Below are positions 6,622 through 13,603 of a stretch of 13,603 bases of DNA, piece by piece; within the stretch, counting starts at the first letter, position 1, and every line of letters starts with the position of its first letter. A program made the translations under genes and the position numbers. Source of the DNA: an uncultured Candidatus Melainabacteria bacterium (GTDB lineage: Bacteria > Cyanobacteriota > Vampirovibrionia > Gastranaerophilales > Gastranaerophilaceae); the NCBI GenBank assembly GCA_934692665.1, contig CAKUUG010000042.1, positions 1 to 13,603 of the forward strand, written 5' to 3'. Below the pieces are notes generated by a model that was given only the letters and a program-made list of their open reading frames with translations, searched no databases and was not told the DNA's origin.

Positions 6622-7617
6622 TTAATCTTCGTGTTTTAATTTTCTATTCATTAATTTGTCTAGAATTTCTTTTGGAGTAATATCTGTATAAACTGCCTCG
6701 TAGATTGCGTTTGATACAGGTACTTCTATGTTTAATTTTTTTGCAAGTTCGCACAGTGCTTTAGAAGTCTTGACCCCTTCTGCAACTGAACCAAGTTCGT
6801 TCAATATATCATTGATTTTTTTGCCTTTTGCAATCATCGAACCTACGGTATAGTTTCTGGAATATGGACTGGAAGCTGTCGCAATCAAATCCCCCATGCC
6901 GGACAATCCATATAACGTTGCAGGTTTTGCTCCAAGAGCAATACCCACTCTAACCATTTCTGCCATACCACGAGTCAAAAGAGAACCTCTCAAATTGTCT
7001 CCCAGATTCATTGCACTAGCAAAACCGGAAGCTATCGCAATTACGTTTTTGAGGCTTCCGCCCAATTCTACCCCAATCAAATCTGTATTTGTATAAAGTC
7101 TGAACAATGATGGAACGTTTAATAGTTCTTGGGCTTTTTTTGCAACATTTTCATCAACAGAAGCAATAGTTGCAAGGGTTGGATGGCCTTCTATAATTTC
7201 TCTTGCAAGTGTTGGTCCGGACAAAGTCGCAAATTTAATATCAGGCAAAACTTCCAAAATAACTTCGCTCATGCGTTTTAGGGTTGGAATTTCGATACCT
7301 TTTGCCAAATTTACTAAAATCTGATTTTCTTTTAGACCACCAAGGGCTTTTATCTGTTCACAAACAGGACGAATTCCGCCTGTAGAAACTACAAGAAGAA
7401 TAATTTCTGCATTGTCTAGTGCTTCTTTTAGATTTGATGTTATGTTTACTTTTTTATCCAATTGGATTTTTAAAGGTTTTTCGAGCCTTTTTTCATTAAT
7501 TAAACATTCGGGCAAATCCTCTTTTCTGCCCCAAACAAAAATATCGTCAAAATTGTTGTTTAATAATTTTGCAATGGTTAAACCCCAACATCCTGCACCC
7601 AATACGGTCAATTTCAT
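6622..7617 (-). CDS. gpsA: Glycerol-3-phosphate dehydrogenase [NAD(P)+]
   Basis: A 331-residue cytoplasmic enzyme that reduces dihydroxyacetone phosphate to sn-glycerol-3-phosphate, the backbone for phospholipids. The length is normal for the family. N-terminal Rossmann motif GAGCWGLTIA at 7-16 (usually GAGSWGTA; the Cys-Trp variant is a mild deviation), VNLAKGIE at 102-109, LSGPTLAREI at 132-141, VELGGSLKNVIAIASG at 183-198 with the conserved catalytic Lys190, GLSGMGDLIAT at 237-247 and SRNYTVG at 253-259. Its ATG directly follows the stop codon of the upstream CDF-CorC gene (TAAATG, zero gap), and its ribosome binding site, AAGAGGA at 7625-7631, is inside the end of that gene, so the two are translationally coupled neighbours. 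A tRNA gene follows. Confidence 0.96.
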   Translation of the reverse strand: MKLTVLGAGCWGLTIAKLLNNNFDDIFVWGRKEDLPECLINEKRLEKPLKIQLDKKVNITSNLKEALDNAEIILLVVSTGGIRPVCEQIKALGGLKENQILVNLAKGIEIPTLKRMSEVILEVLPDIKFATLSGPTLAREIIEGHPTLATIASVDENVAKKAQELLNVPSLFRLYTNTDLIGVELGGSLKNVIAIASGFASAMNLGDNLRGSLLTRGMAEMVRVGIALGAKPATLYGLSGMGDLIATASSPYSRNYTVGSMIAKGKKINDILNELGSVAEGVKTSKALCELAKKLNIEVPVSNAIYEAVYTDITPKEILDKLMNRKLKHED

Positions 7618-9465
7618 TTAATTTTCCTCTTGATTGTCTTTTAATTTGTCTTTTTCTTTTTCGTCTTGGCTTATGAATGGAGTATTTTTTTGCATTTTTA
7701 CTCTTTGAATTTTTACCCCATCAAGCTCAAGTATAGTATAGACTATGTTTTTATCTTCTACAGTATCATTAAGCTCAGGTTCTCTACCCAAAAGCCCAAA
7801 AACATAGCCGCCGATTGTTTGAAAATCTTCGTTTGGAATATCTTGGTCATATTTTTCATTGAAGTCTTCGATATTCATTTTAGCCGAAACATTCAATGTA
7901 TAATCATCAATTTTCACAATTTCCGGAGTTTCAACTTCATCAAATTCATCATAAATTTCGCCTACGATTTCTTCTATAATGTCTTCTATCGTAACAATGC
8001 CCGAAATTCCTCCGTGTTCATCCATTACGATTGCGATTTGATTTTTTGAAGAAGTAAAATCAGACAACAAATCTGAAATAAATTTGTTCTCAGGAACAAT
8101 CAAGACATCTCTCAAAAGAGATTTTATTTCTATATTTGTGTTTCCGTTTTTAATCTCTCTTAAAACATCTTTTGCATTGATTATACCAATGATATTATCG
8201 ACATTTTCTTCAAAAATAGGGATTCTCGTATGTCCTGATTCTATTATTGTATCAGCCAATTCATAGATTGATTTTGTAGCTTCTGAAAAAATTATTTCGG
8301 TTCTGGGTATCATAATTTCTTTTACAACAGCATTTGCAAAAGAAAAGAAGTTAGATAGCATTGTTGCTTCATGGTTGTCAATTGCACCTATTTTTTCGCC
8401 TTCTTTGATTAATTTGTCCAGTTTTTCTTCCCAATTGTCTTCTTCATCATGAGCAACAAGCTCAATTGCTACATGGTTAACATTTTTTACGTATTTTTTT
8501 ATTTTTCTTTCGAGCATTTGAGCGATATCGTCAGCATCTTTCATTTGTGTTTCAGGGTCGACTTCTATCGTCATATTTATAACTAATCCAGATGTTCCCA
8601 AATCCATTGTTTTTAGTTCGGTAACTTGGGTTATTCCATGGATTGTGCTTGCAACATTTCTGATTATTTCTTCTACACGAGGCTGAGCCGATTGTACAGT
8701 GAGGCTGCTTACGTTATTTTTTAGCAAATAAATAGCCAAAGCAAACAATATCACCCCAATTAATATAGAAGCAATTGCATCAGGAATATAGGCAAACTGC
8801 TGCGGGAGAAATTTTGCCGTCGTAATAGAAAACAATGCTACAAAAACACCGAAAAATGCGGAAGAATCTTCCCACCAAACAAATTTTGTTGTAGGAGATT
8901 GAATTTTTCTTATGTTTTTAAATGAAATTATATATTTTTTTATGATGTTTCTTTCGATTATTTGCAATTCTTCTATAACGGCATTCGTTGCAGAATTCAC
9001 TGCCCAAGCCTCGAAACACATAGAAATAACAAGAGCCAAAGCAACATAGTTGTAATTTTTCAATAAATCCATTATTTCTTTGTGATTGATTAATTTGTCA
9101 AAACCATTGTAAATCGCAACAAAAGTACCTGCCAACATCAACAAAGAAGCAAACATAGCCCATACATTAGCTTCCAATCCATAACCAAAAGGGTGTTCGC
9201 TGTCTGCAGGTCTTGAACCTCTTTTTATACCTACCATCAAACAAATACTATTGAAACTATCAACACCGCTATGCATAGCTTCTGCAAGCAAAGCAGAAGA
9301 TTTTGTAAACATAAAACAAACAAATTTTACAAGAGCAATCGCAATATTTGCAATAAAAGCTCTTAATACTGCTTTCAATTTTGCATCATCGATGTTTTTT
9401 GTATTCGTTGCCTCTACTATATTAATACTGTCTGAAATTTCAATATTCTGACCAGATGTCGACAT
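7618..9465 (-). CDS. CDF cation transporter fused to a CorC-type CBS/transporter-associated module
   Basis: A 615-residue fusion. Residues about 28-260 form a cation diffusion facilitator membrane domain closest in look to the ZnT9/SLC30A9-like branch: AEAMHSGVDSFNS (61-73) with metal-site residues His65 and Asp69, HPFGYGLEA (91-99), and WWEDSSAFFGV (197-207) with Glu199-Asp200 where many CDFs have HxxxD. A CDF cytoplasmic ferredoxin-like domain follows at about 262-338 (MDLGTSGLVINMTIEVDP). A CorC/HlyC-type tail then begins: GAIDNHEATMLSNFF (360-374), VVKEIMIPRTEI (380-391), two CBS motifs at about 383-507 ending VMDEHGGISGIVTIEDIIEEIVGEI, and a CorC-HlyC domain at about 515-593. The usual DUF21 membrane domain of CorC/CNNM proteins is absent and replaced by the CDF part. 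It probably exports a divalent cation (Zn, Mn or similar), with nucleotide-type gating by the CBS pair; this is inference. The AAGGA site is well spaced. Head of an operon with gpsA. Confidence 0.93.
   Translation of the reverse strand: MSTSGQNIEISDSINIVEATNTKNIDDAKLKAVLRAFIANIAIALVKFVCFMFTKSSALLAEAMHSGVDSFNSICLMVGIKRGSRPADSEHPFGYGLEANVWAMFASLLMLAGTFVAIYNGFDKLINHKEIMDLLKNYNYVALALVISMCFEAWAVNSATNAVIEELQIIERNIIKKYIISFKNIRKIQSPTTKFVWWEDSSAFFGVFVALFSITTAKFLPQQFAYIPDAIASILIGVILFALAIYLLKNNVSSLTVQSAQPRVEEIIRNVASTIHGITQVTELKTMDLGTSGLVINMTIEVDPETQMKDADDIAQMLERKIKKYVKNVNHVAIELVAHDEEDNWEEKLDKLIKEGEKIGAIDNHEATMLSNFFSFANAVVKEIMIPRTEIIFSEATKSIYELADTIIESGHTRIPIFEENVDNIIGIINAKDVLREIKNGNTNIEIKSLLRDVLIVPENKFISDLLSDFTSSKNQIAIVMDEHGGISGIVTIEDIIEEIVGEIYDEFDEVETPEIVKIDDYTLNVSAKMNIEDFNEKYDQDIPNEDFQTIGGYVFGLLGREPELNDTVEDKNIVYTILELDGVKIQRVKMQKNTPFISQDEKEKDKLKDNQEEN
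7625..7631 (-). promoter_or_regulatory. gpsA ribosome binding site inside the upstream gene
   Basis: AAGAGGA on the minus strand, 7 nt before the gpsA ATG. It overlaps the last codons of the CDF-CorC gene, which implies one transcript and probable translational coupling. Confidence 0.7.
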
Positions 9466-9495
9466 TTTTTATCCTTATCAATAATCAATATGTGT

Positions 9496-9524
9496 ATTTT
9501 ATTCCTAAAATGTCTTTTTTGCAA
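9496..9524 (-). promoter_or_regulatory. Sigma70-like promoter of the CDF-CorC/gpsA operon
   Basis: The minus strand has TTGCAA (9519-9524), a 17-bp spacer and TAAAAT (9496-9501). The predicted transcription start, near 9489, leaves a short leader that contains the AAGGA ribosome binding site. Confidence 0.55.
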
Positions 9525-9561
9525 TTTGTTAAATTTTTTTCTATTAAAAAATATAAAAAAC

Positions 9562-9590
9562 TTGTATTAAAATAATTTTTCTTATAAAAT
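9562..9590 (+). promoter_or_regulatory. Possible promoter of the zinc-ribbon protein gene
   Basis: TTGTAT (9562-9567), 17-bp spacer, TAAAAT (9585-9590). The leader to the ATG at 9690 would be about 95 nt. The whole 9466-9689 gap is extremely AT-rich, so chance matches are likely. No clear hairpin was seen in the leader. Confidence 0.3.
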
Positions 9591-9689
9591 ATGTTTATAA
9601 AGTTATATTTGATAGTGAGAGTATATTTAATATTGCCCTAAGTTATTTTTAAAAAGTGATGGGGATAATGAAATAGAAAGATTGTTCTA

Positions 9690-10481
9690 ATGTATACTAA
9701 CAAGTGCATTAAATGCGGTAAAGAATTTGAAACCAAAAACCCAAAAAGGGTGATTTGTCCTGATTGTTTATATCCTGAAAGAGGTACAGCAGCAGCACCT
9801 ACACCAACAGTAGACGAAAATGGCGTTGTACAAGACTACTCTAGAGGGTATTCCGCAGGTTCAGGCAATCCTGAAGGTTATCAAAGAAGAAGTTCAAACC
9901 GTCCATACAACAACAATCGTCCACGTCAAAATGGCGGTTTCCAACGCAGAGAATACAATGCAAACAGTGGCAATGGTATGCAACGTCGCCCCCAAAGACC
10001 AATGGGTGGTGCTAGAGGTGGCTTTAACAACAGAAGACCTCAAAGACCAAAACAATCAAGACCGCTATTAATAAACAAAGAACAATTGGCTCAAATAGAA
10101 GAAATGTACAAAAAGATGCTTCCTCTACCAAATCCTGATGCACATGAAGTTATTGCAGAAGCAGTAGGAATAGAGCCTAAAAAAGTATTTTTTGGAATTA
10201 ATTTAATCAGACAAAAAATGATGCTTCCAAAAATTCAATTCCCAAAAAGAAAACTTGCAATTACGCCTGACCAAATGATGGCAATAAAAAATCTTTATGA
10301 ACCATTGCTTCCGCTACCTCCGATTGGCTGTCATAAGATTCTTGCAGCACAATTGAAGATGGATGAATGGAGAGTCCACGTGGGTATTGGTTTGGTTAGA
10401 AAACAAATGGGACTTGACCGTTGGAACTCCGAAAGAGAAGACTGTCCCGAAGAATTTAAAGTAAAAAAAGAAGAAAAATAA
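9690..10481 (+). CDS. Zinc-ribbon, Arg/Gly-rich protein with two tandem helical repeats, function unknown
   Basis: A 263-residue protein that I cannot assign to a named family. Residues 6-26 carry CxxC...CxxC (Cys6, Cys9, Cys23, Cys26), a compact zinc ribbon. Residues about 50-125 are disordered, rich in Arg, Gly, Asn and Gln, with many QRR, RPQRP and GGF-type segments, resembling RGG-box RNA-binding tails. Residues about 128-180 and 189-242 are two copies of one roughly 53-residue unit: I-x-x-x-Q-x-x-x-I-x-x-x-Y, LPLP, a helix, then V-x-x-G-I-x-L-V/I-R-x-Q/K-M, ending at L-P-K or L-D-R-W. The repeats look helix-turn-helix-like. A nucleic-acid-binding role (RNA or DNA) is a reasonable inference from zinc ribbon plus basic tail, not proven. 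Only a weak AGAAAG ribosome site precedes the ATG. It is divergent from the CDF-CorC operon and ends before a terminator. Confidence 0.82.
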   Translation: MYTNKCIKCGKEFETKNPKRVICPDCLYPERGTAAAPTPTVDENGVVQDYSRGYSAGSGNPEGYQRRSSNRPYNNNRPRQNGGFQRREYNANSGNGMQRRPQRPMGGARGGFNNRRPQRPKQSRPLLINKEQLAQIEEMYKKMLPLPNPDAHEVIAEAVGIEPKKVFFGINLIRQKMMLPKIQFPKRKLAITPDQMMAIKNLYEPLLPLPPIGCHKILAAQLKMDEWRVHVGIGLVRKQMGLDRWNSEREDCPEEFKVKKEEK

Positions 10482-10503
10482 CAATAAACAACAAAAAAAA
10501 TTT

Positions 10504-10538
10504 AAAAGCCTCTCAAATTTAGTTTGAAAGGCTTTTTT
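10504..10538 (+). terminator. Intrinsic terminator after the zinc-ribbon protein gene
   Basis: A 14-bp stem with one mismatch (10504-10517 with 10523-10536), loop TTTAG, T-tract to 10538. It lies 23 nt after the stop codon and separates this gene from hppA. The A-rich left arm could let it act on both strands, but no minus-strand gene ends here. Confidence 0.85.
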
Positions 10539-10557
10539 AAATGGCTTATTTGGTGGA

Positions 10558-10584
10558 TTGAAAAAAGACTTAAAAAGGTATAAT
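10558..10584 (+). promoter_or_regulatory. Probable hppA promoter
   Basis: TTGAAA (10558-10563) and a perfect TATAAT (10579-10584), although the spacer is only 15 bp. It lies just after the preceding terminator and about 37 nt before the hppA start. GGAAGGA at 10606-10612 is the ribosome binding site, 8 nt from the ATG. Confidence 0.45.
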
Positions 10585-10620
10585 CGTCTTGTGTAGTAAT
10601 ATTTTGGAAGGATTAGTGTA

Positions 10621-13041
10621 ATGAAAAAGCTATTCAAAAGCACAATAGCACTGATGTCAATATTGATGTTTCAGTCTGTTGCTTTAGCAAGCGAAGCTAA
10701 TTTAGTTGTTCCTGATTTTAAAAACGATTTGTTTAGTTTCAATCTTTTAAAATTTGGGATTTTGATTGCAGTTTTGGGTGCAGTATTTGGACTTGTAGAA
10801 TTTTTTAGAATTAAAAACATAAAAGTCCACCCCGCAATGGAAGCTGTTGGAAGTACTATTTTTGAAACTTGCAAAACATATTTGGTTCAACAAGGAAAAT
10901 TTTTAGTAATATTAGAAGTTTTAATCGCACTTTGCATTGCTTATTACTTTGGCGTTTTGCAAAAAATGGGCATAGGCGGTGTTAGTTTGATTCTTCTTTG
11001 GTCCGTTATCGGGATTTTGGGTTCTTATTTTGTTGCTTGGTTTGGCATCAGAATGAATACTCTTGCAAATGCCAGAACCTCATTTCTTGCACTTCGCTCA
11101 AAACCTCTAAACTGTCTTAATGTACCTTTAAAAGCAGGTATGAGCATTGGGGTTTTGCTTGTTTGTGTAGAATTAATTTTAATGCTTGTTATTTTGCTTT
11201 TTGTTCCCGGACATTTGGCCGGTGCATGTTTTATCGGATTTGCAATCGGAGAAAGTTTGGGAGCTTCTGCATTAAGAGTTGCAGGTGGTATTTTTACAAA
11301 AATTGCTGACATTGGTTCTGATTTGATGAAAATACAATTCGGAATAAAAGAAGACGACCCCAGAAACCCGGGCGTAATTGCAGATTGTACAGGTGATAAT
11401 GCAGGAGATTCTATAGGGCCTTCTGCCGATGGTTTTGAAACTTATGGTGTAACAGGCGTTGCATTGGTTAGTTTTATTTTGCTTGCAGTTGTGCCTCAAC
11501 ACCAAATTCAACTTTTGGCTTGGATTTTTACAATGAGATTTTTGATGATTATTACATCAATTGTTGCTTATTGGATTAATAATTTGATAACTTGTGTTTA
11601 TGCAAAAAAATGTGAAAAGAAAAACGAAAGATTTGATTTTGAAAAACCATTGTCAAATTTGGTTTGGTTAACTTCTATTTTGTCAATCATAATGACATTT
11701 GCTGTTTCAAAATGGCTTCTTTCTTCTTTGAGCGGAAATTTGTGGCTCGTTTTAGCTTTAATAATTTCTTGTGGAACATTGGGAGCAGCACTTATTCCTG
11801 AGTTTACAAAATTATTTACATCTCCAAATGCAAAACACACAAAAGAAGTCGTCAGAGCATCTCGTGAAGGTGGAGCTTCTTTGACTATATTGTCAGGTAT
11901 TGTATCCGGTAATTTTTCAGGTTTTTGGATTGGGGCAGTTGTTGTTCTTTTGATGGCAGTTGCTTATTTTGCAAGCTTGAATATTGAAAATATAATGGAA
12001 TACCCTTCTGTATTTGCGTTTGGCTTGGTTGCGTTTGGATTTTTGGGTATGGGCCCTGTAACAATCGCTGTTGATAGTTATGGCCCTGTTACAGACAACG
12101 CTCAATCAGTGTATGAGTTGTCTTTGATAGAAGAACAACCAGAAATTCAACTACAAATCGAAAAAGCGTATGGTTTTTCGCCTGATTTTGAAAATGCAAA
12201 AAAATACTTAGAAGAAAACGACGGAGCAGGAAACACATTCAAAGCAACATCAAAGCCTGTTTTAATAGGTACAGCAGTTGTTGGTGCAACAACAATGATA
12301 TTTTCATTGATTTTGGTGATTAGAGATACACTAGGAATTGCTCCAGAAAGTATCTTGAATCTGCTAAATCCATACACGTTGCTTGGTTTTATTGCCGGTG
12401 GTGCGGTTATTTATTGGTTTTCTGGTGCTTCTATGCAAGCTGTTACAACAGGGGCGTATAGAGCAGTCGAATACATCAAAAAGCACATAAAACTGGGTGA
12501 AGCAGACGATAAAAAAGCAAATTTAGACAATTCAAAAGAAGTTGTAAAAATCTGCACACAATACGCTCAAAAAGGTATGTTTAATATTTTTGTAGCATTG
12601 TTTTCTTTTGCTTTGGCTTTGGCGTTTTTATCGGCACCGACTTGTTGTTCAGCTGATGCAGTTGCGTTTTTCATTAGTTATTTGATTGCAATTGCTGTGT
12701 TTGGACTATTTCAGGCTGTATTTATGGCAAACGCAGGCGGTTGTTGGGATAATGCCAAAAAAATCGTAGAAGTAGATATGGAAGAAAAAGGCACACCTCT
12801 CCATGACGCTACTGTTGTAGGTGATACTGTGGGAGATCCTTTTAAAGATACTTCTTCTGTTGCAATGAATCCGATAATCAAATTCACAACTTTGTTTGGT
12901 TTGTTAGCGATGGAAATAGCGATTGCCGAACAGTTTAGAGCTTGTGCTAAAATCGTCGGCGTTGTATTTTTAATTGTCGCATTGTTCTTCGTTCTACGCT
13001 CATTCTACGCAATGCGAATACCCGTAAAAAAGGGGGAATAA
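10621..13041 (+). CDS. hppA: Membrane-bound ion-pumping pyrophosphatase, divergent type
   Basis: An 806-residue integral membrane enzyme that couples hydrolysis of pyrophosphate to pumping of H+ (or Na+) across the membrane. Key motifs: EDDPRNPGVIADCTGDNAGD at about 244-263 (Mg-PPi-binding aspartates), VDSYGPVTDNA at 485-495, GAGNTFKAT at 535-543, NAGGCWDNAKK at 704-714 and GDTVGDPFKDT at 734-744. The Lys541 in GNTFKAT occupies the site that is Lys in K+-independent enzymes and Ala in K+-dependent ones, so K+-independence is predicted. SDLMKIQFGIKEDDPRN and DSIGPSADGFETYGVTG differ from the usual GADLVGKVE and DCAGMAADLFESY, a pattern I associate with the divergent, Na+-regulated H+-pumping group. 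At the N terminus an extra cleavable-looking signal peptide (MKKLFKSTIALMSILM..., cleavage near ALA-SEA at 24) precedes TM1, and the chain is longer than typical bacterial forms (about 700). Own promoter and terminator. Confidence 0.95.
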   Translation: MKKLFKSTIALMSILMFQSVALASEANLVVPDFKNDLFSFNLLKFGILIAVLGAVFGLVEFFRIKNIKVHPAMEAVGSTIFETCKTYLVQQGKFLVILEVLIALCIAYYFGVLQKMGIGGVSLILLWSVIGILGSYFVAWFGIRMNTLANARTSFLALRSKPLNCLNVPLKAGMSIGVLLVCVELILMLVILLFVPGHLAGACFIGFAIGESLGASALRVAGGIFTKIADIGSDLMKIQFGIKEDDPRNPGVIADCTGDNAGDSIGPSADGFETYGVTGVALVSFILLAVVPQHQIQLLAWIFTMRFLMIITSIVAYWINNLITCVYAKKCEKKNERFDFEKPLSNLVWLTSILSIIMTFAVSKWLLSSLSGNLWLVLALIISCGTLGAALIPEFTKLFTSPNAKHTKEVVRASREGGASLTILSGIVSGNFSGFWIGAVVVLLMAVAYFASLNIENIMEYPSVFAFGLVAFGFLGMGPVTIAVDSYGPVTDNAQSVYELSLIEEQPEIQLQIEKAYGFSPDFENAKKYLEENDGAGNTFKATSKPVLIGTAVVGATTMIFSLILVIRDTLGIAPESILNLLNPYTLLGFIAGGAVIYWFSGASMQAVTTGAYRAVEYIKKHIKLGEADDKKANLDNSKEVVKICTQYAQKGMFNIFVALFSFALALAFLSAPTCCSADAVAFFISYLIAIAVFGLFQAVFMANAGGCWDNAKKIVEVDMEEKGTPLHDATVVGDTVGDPFKDTSSVAMNPIIKFTTLFGLLAMEIAIAEQFRACAKIVGVVFLIVALFFVLRSFYAMRIPVKKGE

Positions 13042-13059
13042 AGTTTGTTGAAATAGAAC

Positions 13060-13087
13060 AAAACGGCTCTATTTAGAGCCGTTTTTT
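13060..13087 (+). terminator. Intrinsic terminator between hppA and the convergent gene
   Basis: An 11-bp perfect stem (13060-13070 with 13075-13085) containing ACGGCTCT/AGAGCCGT, loop ATTT, followed by T residues to 13087. It lies 18 nt after the hppA stop. A shorter T run on the other strand suggests it could also serve the converging gene at 13107. Confidence 0.9.
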
Positions 13088-13106
13088 GTTTTTGTTAGAA
13101 TGTTTT

Positions 13107-13603
13107 TTATTGTTCTTCGTAGAACTCTATTAGTTCTTGTGCTGCATCTGCTGTTTGAGCGTCTAATGCTGCTTGTGCATCGATTGCCGCTTGGGCTTGT
13201 TGGGCTTCTAATGCCGCTTGGGCTTGTTGTGCTGCTAGTTCTTCAGGGGTTGGTCCGGTTTGAACTTGAGCTTCCGGTTGAGCTGGTGGAGCTTCAGTTG
13301 CTGTTGCTTCAGGTTGAACTGCTGGAGCTTCAGTTGTTACAACTTCTACATAAGTTGTTTCTGGTTGAACTACTTCCGTTCCGCTTGGAGTTTCTGCGAC
13401 TTCTACAGATTCAAATTCTTCTGCTACATCACTTGCTGTTGCATTGTCTGTACCGTCCATATTATTTGTATTTTCATATTGTTCTGTACTGCTAGTACCG
13501 TCTGCTGGTACGCTGCTTGGGTCTGTTGCTGGTGTTTCACCGTTTTGGTTTTGTTCTACTGCTGGTGTTTCACCGTTTTGGTTTTGTTCTACTGCTGGTG
13601 TTT
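13107..13603 (-). CDS. Ala/Gln/Pro/Glu-rich repeat protein, C-terminal part; runs off the window
   Basis: The reading frame is open from the window edge to the stop at 13107-13109, so the start of the gene is missing. An internal ATG at 13460 is not needed as a start. The visible 165 or so residues are low complexity: perfect 11-residue repeats TPAVEQNQNGE at the edge, then Ser/Thr/Asp-rich and acidic sequence, then Pro/Glu/Ala stretches (TEAPAVQPEA, TEAPPAQPEA), then Ala/Gln-rich helix (LAAQQAQAALEAQQAQAA) ending EFYEEQ. No catalytic motif is seen. Such composition suits an extracellular or cell-envelope linker or tail, but no function can be given. It is convergent with hppA. Confidence 0.75.
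   Translation of the reverse strand, partial: TPAVEQNQNGETPAVEQNQNGETPATDPSSVPADGTSSTEQYENTNNMDGTDNATASDVAEEFESVEVAETPSGTEVVQPETTYVEVVTTEAPAVQPEATATEAPPAQPEAQVQTGPTPEELAAQQAQAALEAQQAQAAIDAQAALDAQTADAAQELIEFYEEQ
13528..13603 (-). repeat. Perfect 33-bp tandem repeats at the window edge
   Basis: Two identical 33-bp units (13528-13560 and 13561-13593) and the first 10 bp of a third (13594-13603); each starts gctggtgtttcaccgttttg. They encode the 11-residue unit TPAVEQNQNGE on the minus strand. The array probably continues beyond the window. Perfect identity points to recent expansion, or to a place where an assembly may end or collapse. Confidence 0.95.

Noticed and set aside
10314..10643. Minus-strand frame rich in Phe across the zinc-ribbon gene end and the terminator
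   Set aside because: It crosses a terminator and the hppA start, has no ribosome site and is compositionally a shadow.
13100..13495. Plus-strand Leu-rich frame near the right end
   Set aside because: Antisense to the Ala/Gln/Pro-rich repeat gene, which has an uninterrupted frame to the window edge; the Leu runs come from the complement of CAA/GAA/GCA-type codons.

Overview
This AT-rich window (13.6 kb, bacterial gene density, Shine-Dalgarno starts, intrinsic terminators) looks like chromosome from a fermentative anaerobe. It carries a pyruvate formate-lyase, a membrane pyrophosphatase, an NAD(P)-dependent glycerol-3-phosphate dehydrogenase and a tRNA-Leu. It also carries several low-complexity or repeat proteins with one membrane segment near the N terminus. 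The overall style would fit a gut Gastranaerophilales/Melainabacteria-type genome, but that is a guess from sequence style and was not tested. No mobile element, CRISPR array, rRNA or phage gene is visible.

Left part (1-4140, mostly minus strand): a membrane-anchored coiled-coil protein with about nine 28-residue repeats (92-1507), then the two-gene pyruvate formate-lyase locus. The large gene (1970-4039) has the catalytic Cys-Cys pair but stops before the glycyl-radical domain. That domain is encoded by a separate 83-codon gene immediately downstream (1696-1947), with its own ribosome binding site and a shared terminator (1642-1673). This split enzyme is the most striking item in the window. 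No activase gene is present here.

Middle (4141-6372): a small GNAT-like acetyltransferase gene on the plus strand converges on a minus-strand gene for a membrane-anchored, Pro/Gln/Glu-rich protein. The C terminus of that protein resembles an ADP-ribosyltransferase with a degenerate catalytic glutamate motif.

Next block (6489-9524, minus): a probable operon of a CDF cation transporter fused to a CorC-type CBS module, then gpsA (the stop and start codons abut with no gap), then tRNA-Leu(GAG). A good sigma70-like promoter lies upstream of the fusion gene.

Right part (9540-13603): a plus-strand gene for a zinc-ribbon, Arg/Gly/Asn-rich protein with two tandem helical repeats, ended by a terminator. 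It is followed by hppA, which encodes a divergent, probably K+-independent membrane pyrophosphatase with an extra signal peptide, and a second terminator. A minus-strand Ala/Gln/Pro-rich repeat protein runs off the window end.

Functionally, pyruvate formate-lyase would supply acetyl-CoA and formate. HppA would couple pyrophosphate hydrolysis to ion pumping, and GpsA would feed phospholipid synthesis. These links are metabolic context only; nothing here shows co-regulation of the separate blocks.
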